From NCBI GenBank assembly GCA_963719645.1, contig CAVRCT010000005.1:372001-436000 (forward strand): a stretch of 64,000 nt of DNA, written 5' to 3'. The notes beneath the pieces were generated by a model. It searched no databases and had not been told where the DNA came from. It saw nothing but the letters and a program-made list of their open reading frames with translations. Shown piece after piece: positions 61,112 through 64,000 of this stretch. The stretch is from CAVRCT01 sp963719645 (lineage in GTDB: Bacteria; Pseudomonadota; Gammaproteobacteria; DSM-16500). A program made the position numbers and the translations under genes. Within the stretch, counting starts at the first letter, position 1, and the number at the start of each line of letters is the position of its first letter.

Positions 61112-61419
61112 TCTATTGATCTCGGTTATTTAATATACAATATATCCAACAGCTCTATCCTAGCTTGCTAATCTTTATTCAATTTTATTCATTAGCTGAG
61201 TGAAAGTAAATCAAATGTTGCAAAATACCTTTTGTTAATGCTGCCGACAATTGTTTGGCAGGCGTTGGAGACATTGATTTAGATGCAGAAATAAAAGTAT
61301 TTCTTAACCCAATGGCACTTAGTTAAGGTGCCATTGTGCCATGGGGGTCTAATAAACAGACTTTTCAACTATATTTAAGTCTATTTGTCAGGCTTGACAC
61401 TGAGGATCTTAAAAAATTC
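61112..61419. repeat. Right border region of the waaC island with direct-repeat copy
   Basis: No gene here. Positions 61251-61281 repeat the waaC 3' end (TTGTTTGGCAGGCGTTGG, then AGACATTGATTTA). After it, CAATGGCACTTAGTTAAGGTGCCATTG (61308-61334) is a small hairpin whose arm resembles the tip of R1. Sequence to the right no longer belongs to the island by this reading. Confidence 0.7.
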
Positions 61420-61782
61420 CTAAGCAGCAACATCTTCATTATTGTCGGAACTACCAGATAAAAGAACTCCTAACCCTTTTTCTGCAATAAGATTAAGTAA
61501 TCTTAAAGATGTACCTCGCGGATGTTTATCGCCTTGTTCCCATTGCCTTACTGTGGATAGAGTCGTATTTAAAAATTTAGCAAAAACAGGTTGGCTTACT
61601 TTCTCACGCAAGCGTAATTTTTTAATTTGTGTTGGAGACAATTCCCTAATTTTTGGCAAGCACAACTCATCAAACTCTCGCATAGTGGTAGCGTTGATGA
61701 TCTTGGCATCATATAAACCTTTGGCTGTCTCGTGAACGGTTTCCAGTATGCTTGGGTGTTTCTCTTTTTTTGTCTTACTCAT
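61420..61782 (-). CDS. HTH antitoxin of a RelE/HigB-type toxin-antitoxin pair
   Basis: A 120-aa protein with a C-terminal XRE helix-turn-helix (KVSQPVFAKFLNTTLSTVRQW EQGDKHPRG). It also has the N-terminal KGLYDAKIINATTMREFDELCLP, a typical antitoxin opening for partners of PF06296-type toxins. The start ATG overlaps the TGA of the toxin remnant upstream (ATGA, 61779-61782), the usual toxin-first order on the minus strand. The antitoxin is full length while its toxin is deleted internally, so it may now serve only as a repressor. Confidence 0.82.
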   Translation of the reverse strand: MSKTKKEKHPSILETVHETAKGLYDAKIINATTMREFDELCLPKIRELSPTQIKKLRLREKVSQPVFAKFLNTTLSTVRQWEQGDKHPRGTSLRLLNLIAEKGLGVLLSGSSDNNEDVAA

Positions 61783-61932
61783 GACGTCACCTCGTATAAA
61801 TCACTATTAGCAATCATCTCTTTCAGTTCGCTTTCGGACGCATCTAATAAATTCTGGGCTAATTTTAAAAGAGTCTGTTGGGCCCTCAGACTTAGCCCAC
61901 TTAAAAAACATTTTGTTTTTAAAAATTCGCAT
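61779..61932 (-). pseudogene. RelE/HigB-type toxin with internal deletion
   Basis: The start reads MRIFKNKMFFKWAKSEG, the exact opening of this toxin family. The frame then changes, and the typical end LLKLAQNLLDASESELKEM and IANSDLYEVTS appears in another frame, running to a TGA that overlaps the antitoxin ATG. The middle of the protein (roughly 70-80 residues with the catalytic part) is missing. As written, the frame from the ATG codes for only about 42 residues. Toxin activity is surely lost. Confidence 0.8.
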
Positions 61933-61952
61933 TTTTATTCCTTTCCATGAGT

Positions 61953-61970
61953 ATACCACTTAGTGGTGTA
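61953..61970. promoter_or_regulatory. Palindromic operator of the RelE-type toxin-antitoxin locus
   Basis: ATACCACTTAGTGGTGTA is an almost perfect palindrome (CCACT-T-AGTGG core at 61956-61966) about 20 bases upstream of the toxin remnant's start codon. It overlaps a TATACT-like -10 box on the minus strand. This is the normal place for binding by the HTH antitoxin. Its preservation suggests the antitoxin still regulates itself. Confidence 0.55.
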
Positions 61971-62075
61971 TATTCAATATCCCAATCAAAGAATAATTTG
62001 TTTGCATAATGGGTGACACCGAGGATTTTCCAACCCAATCTTATGACTGCATCAGGCAGCATAATAAAATTTATA

Positions 62076-62092
62076 TTAACCCTTTAGGTTAA
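62076..62092. promoter_or_regulatory. Inverted repeat upstream of the HigBA locus
   Basis: TTAACC-CTTTA-GGTTAA, six-base perfect arms with a five-base centre, 78 bp before the higB start codon. It is a candidate operator for the HigA HTH domain. TACTATACT at 62118-62126 nearby could hold a -10 box. Confidence 0.4.
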
Positions 62093-62169
62093 AAATAATT
62101 GATTATAGTTGTGGCGGGTACTATACTTCTATTATCAACAATAAAGACAAGGTTAGATGCGTTAAGCTC

Positions 62170-62505
62170 ATGGAAATCACCTTTAAAAATAAGAAGTTTG
62201 AAAAAATATGTAACTCAGAGAAGGAATCAGTAAAAGCATATGGAAGGAATTGTGCTCGTAGGTTGGGAGCGCGACTTGATGATCTGATGGCTGCTGCTAA
62301 TTTAGGAGTGCTTAGAGCATTGCCTGGGCGGTGCCATGAGTTAAAGGGTGATAGAAAAGGACAGTTATCGTTAGATTTAGAGCATCCATTGAGACTGATT
62401 TTTGAACCAGCTAATTCAGATATGAAACTGAAAGAGGATGGCGGATTGGACTGGAATTCAGTTAACGCTATAAAAATTCTTGGTGTGGAGGATACCCATG
62501 ATTGA
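62170..62505 (+). CDS. higB: HigB-like toxin (RelE/ParE superfamily, plasmid killer type)
   Basis: A 111-aa protein of the HigB/'killer' group of mRNA-cleaving toxins. MEITFKNKKFEKICNSEKES opens the fold, followed by RRLGARLDDLMAAANLGVLR, the conserved GRCHELKGDRKGQLSLDL and HPLRLIFEP near the C-terminus. It overlaps the downstream HigA gene by eight bases. Length is slightly above the usual 95-105 aa because of a C-terminal extension (KEDGGLDWNSVNAIKILGVE) also found in relatives. Confidence 0.85.
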   Translation: MEITFKNKKFEKICNSEKESVKAYGRNCARRLGARLDDLMAAANLGVLRALPGRCHELKGDRKGQLSLDLEHPLRLIFEPANSDMKLKEDGGLDWNSVNAIKILGVEDTHD

Positions 62506-63613
62506 AAAAACGAAGTTGTTATATCGACCAGATAGGGTTTCTATTCCTGGGGTGACGTTGCTTGATCTTCTTGAGGAGCGTGGCATGACTCAGGCGGAGC
62601 TTGCTGAGCGTACTGGTCGTCCATTAAAAACTATAAATGAGATTATTAAAGGTAAAACAGCGATAACCTCTGAGACAGCCCTCCAGCTAGAAAGAGTGCT
62701 TGGCACCCCTGCTGAATTTTGGAATCAAAGAGAGGCTAATTATCGTGCATACCTGGCTCGTCAAAAAGAACTAGAATATTTAGCTGCACAGAAAGATTGG
62801 TTGAAGCAATTTCCAATAAAGGAAATGAAAAAGCGCAAATGGCTTCAAAGTTGTGGCGATGCAGTTTCAGATCAAATGATTGCTATTTTAAATTTTTTTG
62901 GAGTAGCGACGCCAGAGCAATGGGGGCTTGGTTGGACACAGCGGAGACTTGCTTTTAGAAAGGCGATGAATTTGGAATCAGACATTGGTGCTATTAGTGT
63001 TTGGTTAAGACAGGGGGAAATTGAAGGCGAAAAAATATCTTGTAAACCATTCAATAAAGAATATTTGCTTGGATCACTTAATAAGATTCGTGGGTTAACT
63101 AGAGAAGAGGATCCTCAAGTATTTATACCGAAATTAACAGATATTTGTGCAGACTGTGGTGTTGCAGTAGTTTTTGTAAAACCATTTCCTAAAGTTCCTG
63201 TTTATGGGGCATCGTGTTGGTTGAGTCCAGAGAAAGCACTCGTTCAATTAAGCTTGAGAGGTAAAACAGCTGATATGTTGTGGTTTACGATTTTTCATGA
63301 GATAGGACATATTGTCAAACATAGTAAGAAGGAAATTTTTATTGAAATTGATAATAAGTCTTTGCATAAGTCTTCTGACGAGCAAGAAGCAGATGAATAT
63401 GCTGCAGAGGTTCTTATTCCTTCGTCGCGACTTAATGGGTGGCTGAAGGAAAACTCTCGTTTGAATACTGCAATAATATTAAGTTTTGCTAAAGAGCTTA
63501 ATGTTGCGCCTGGAATTCTTGTTGGGCGGCTTCAATATTTAAAACGTGTTAAATACTTTGAGTTTAATGGATTGAAATCTAGATATGATTGGCGCGAATC
63601 GATTTACATTTAA
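62498..63613 (+). CDS. higA: HigA-type antitoxin fused to an ImmA/IrrE metallopeptidase domain
   Basis: A 371-aa fusion. Residues about 15-75 are the HigA/XRE DNA-binding domain (TLLDLLEERGMTQAELAERT, TINEIIKGKTAITSETALQL, LGTPAEFWNQREANYR). After a helical linker comes an ImmA/IrrE-type peptidase (about 215-345). Its zinc motif HEIGH sits in FTIFHEIGHIVKH, and the downstream EQEADEYAAEVLIP supplies the further acidic ligand. ImmA peptidases cleave repressors, so the fusion could couple repression to proteolysis. ATG at 62498 overlaps higB; an upstream GTG at 62480 is less likely. Confidence 0.85.
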   Translation: MIEKTKLLYRPDRVSIPGVTLLDLLEERGMTQAELAERTGRPLKTINEIIKGKTAITSETALQLERVLGTPAEFWNQREANYRAYLARQKELEYLAAQKDWLKQFPIKEMKKRKWLQSCGDAVSDQMIAILNFFGVATPEQWGLGWTQRRLAFRKAMNLESDIGAISVWLRQGEIEGEKISCKPFNKEYLLGSLNKIRGLTREEDPQVFIPKLTDICADCGVAVVFVKPFPKVPVYGASCWLSPEKALVQLSLRGKTADMLWFTIFHEIGHIVKHSKKEIFIEIDNKSLHKSSDEQEADEYAAEVLIPSSRLNGWLKENSRLNTAIILSFAKELNVAPGILVGRLQYLKRVKYFEFNGLKSRYDWRESIYI

Positions 63614-63632
63614 ACAGCGGAATTATGACTCG

Positions 63633-64000
63633 TTAGCGATATAGTCTATGAAGCGTTTCGTCAGCAAATTTTTTCATTAATTCATCCGCAGGCAACGCTT
63701 GACTGAATCTCGCCCCTTGCCCTGCCCAAAGTGACATGTATTGCAAAAGATTTTTTTGCGTTGCTGCTTGGCGAATGGGCGCAGTTAAATAATGTTGTTC
63801 TGGATAAGGAAGAATATCTTGAAGGTTTTTTTCCATATCAACTATAAATTCATTTTTAATACCCCTCGCGGGTTTTCCAGAAAATGCAGATGTTATAACA
63901 GTGCTTTCTTCATTACTTGTGGATATAGCGTCTTTATATGCTGTGGAAGTCCCTGATTCTGGGCATCTTAAAAAAGCTGTTCCCATTTGAACGGCGGAAG
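63633..64000 (-). CDS. Nitronate monooxygenase/2-nitropropane dioxygenase family, C-terminal part (cut by the window edge)
   Basis: The C-terminal third of an FMN-dependent TIM-barrel enzyme that oxidises nitronates. It contains SAVQMGTAFLRCPES, the end of the FMN-phosphate region (the family reads VQMGTxFL), then TVITSAFSGKPARGIKNEFI and MSLWAGQGARFSQALPADEL, all typical. The frame is open through the right edge (codons before the Met at 63984 read SAVQ), so the start lies outside the window. It faces the HigBA operon end to end with 19 bp between. Confidence 0.88.
   Translation of the reverse strand, partial: SAVQMGTAFLRCPESGTSTAYKDAISTSNEESTVITSAFSGKPARGIKNEFIVDMEKNLQDILPYPEQHYLTAPIRQAATQKNLLQYMSLWAGQGARFSQALPADELMKKFADETLHRLYR

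Noticed and set aside
55344..61281. Prophage remnant because of the CI-like repressor
   Set aside because: No structural, lysis, replication or integrase genes are present. An integrative island is the better reading.

Overview
This window looks like a chromosome segment of a host-associated gammaproteobacterium, most likely of the Legionellales/Coxiellaceae type. Three kinds of evidence point there. The housekeeping genes are of gammaproteobacterial type (petABC, ctaC-ctaD-ctaG-ctaE, pcnB, rho, trxA, ubiH-pepP-ygfB, pyk-pgk, waaF-waaC). There is a phosphatidylcholine-synthase-like gene. Several proteins look eukaryote-like: a protein kinase, an SH2-like protein, a VWA/coiled-coil giant and a UBL/U-box protein. 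The assignment comes from reading the translations, not from a database search. Many genes are broken (ctaD, an ABC transporter, an EVE protein, a RelE-like toxin, a truncated ATPase), and intergenic spaces are full of dispersed palindromic repeats. This fits a genome under reduction, although assembly errors could explain some single-base lesions.

Layout, left part: 1-3842 holds the cytochrome bc1 operon (Rieske protein cut by the window edge, cytochrome b, cytochrome c1) followed by two overlapping genes, the second FUSC-like. 4187-9745 on the minus strand holds the aa3-type cytochrome oxidase genes (ctaC with a fused cytochrome c domain, a frameshifted ctaD, ctaG, ctaE) and a sulfurtransferase. 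Then come sppA, a GIN-domain lipoprotein, a TPR-methyltransferase, pcnB and tRNA-Glu(CTC).

Accessory island 1 (about 16.0-28.2 kb): a eukaryotic-like kinase with two membrane segments, a truncated ATPase, a 1785-aa protein with a complete VWA MIDAS motif, and a 756-aa protein with an SH2-like N-terminus. Duplicated pieces (kinase fragment, a 104-bp inverted-repeat block and a pterin-synthase fragment) bracket it, so the cargo sits between two partial copies of a kinase-repeat-PTPS segment. Next come the intact PTPS gene, a MidA-like methyltransferase and a pteridine reductase, then a decayed NitT/TauT-type ABC transporter and a second FUSC gene. An IS110-family element at 36290-37464 has a non-coding leader that reads as a bridge RNA. 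Its guide loops match both the actual insertion site and the element's own ends.

Right part: dps, a beta-propeller-like hypothetical, an EVE pseudogene, rho, trxA, an MFS transporter, ubiH-pepP-ygfB, pyk-pgk, pcs, an epimerase, a small zinc protein and waaF-waaC. A second island (55344-61281) begins exactly at the 3' end of waaC. It is bounded by a 31-bp direct repeat of that end and carries a UBL/U-box protein, a nested repeat array, two regulators, a VUT transporter, a conserved hypothetical and a methyltransferase. The window ends with two toxin-antitoxin loci (one with a deleted toxin, one HigB plus a HigA-ImmA/IrrE fusion) and the end of a nitronate monooxygenase gene.
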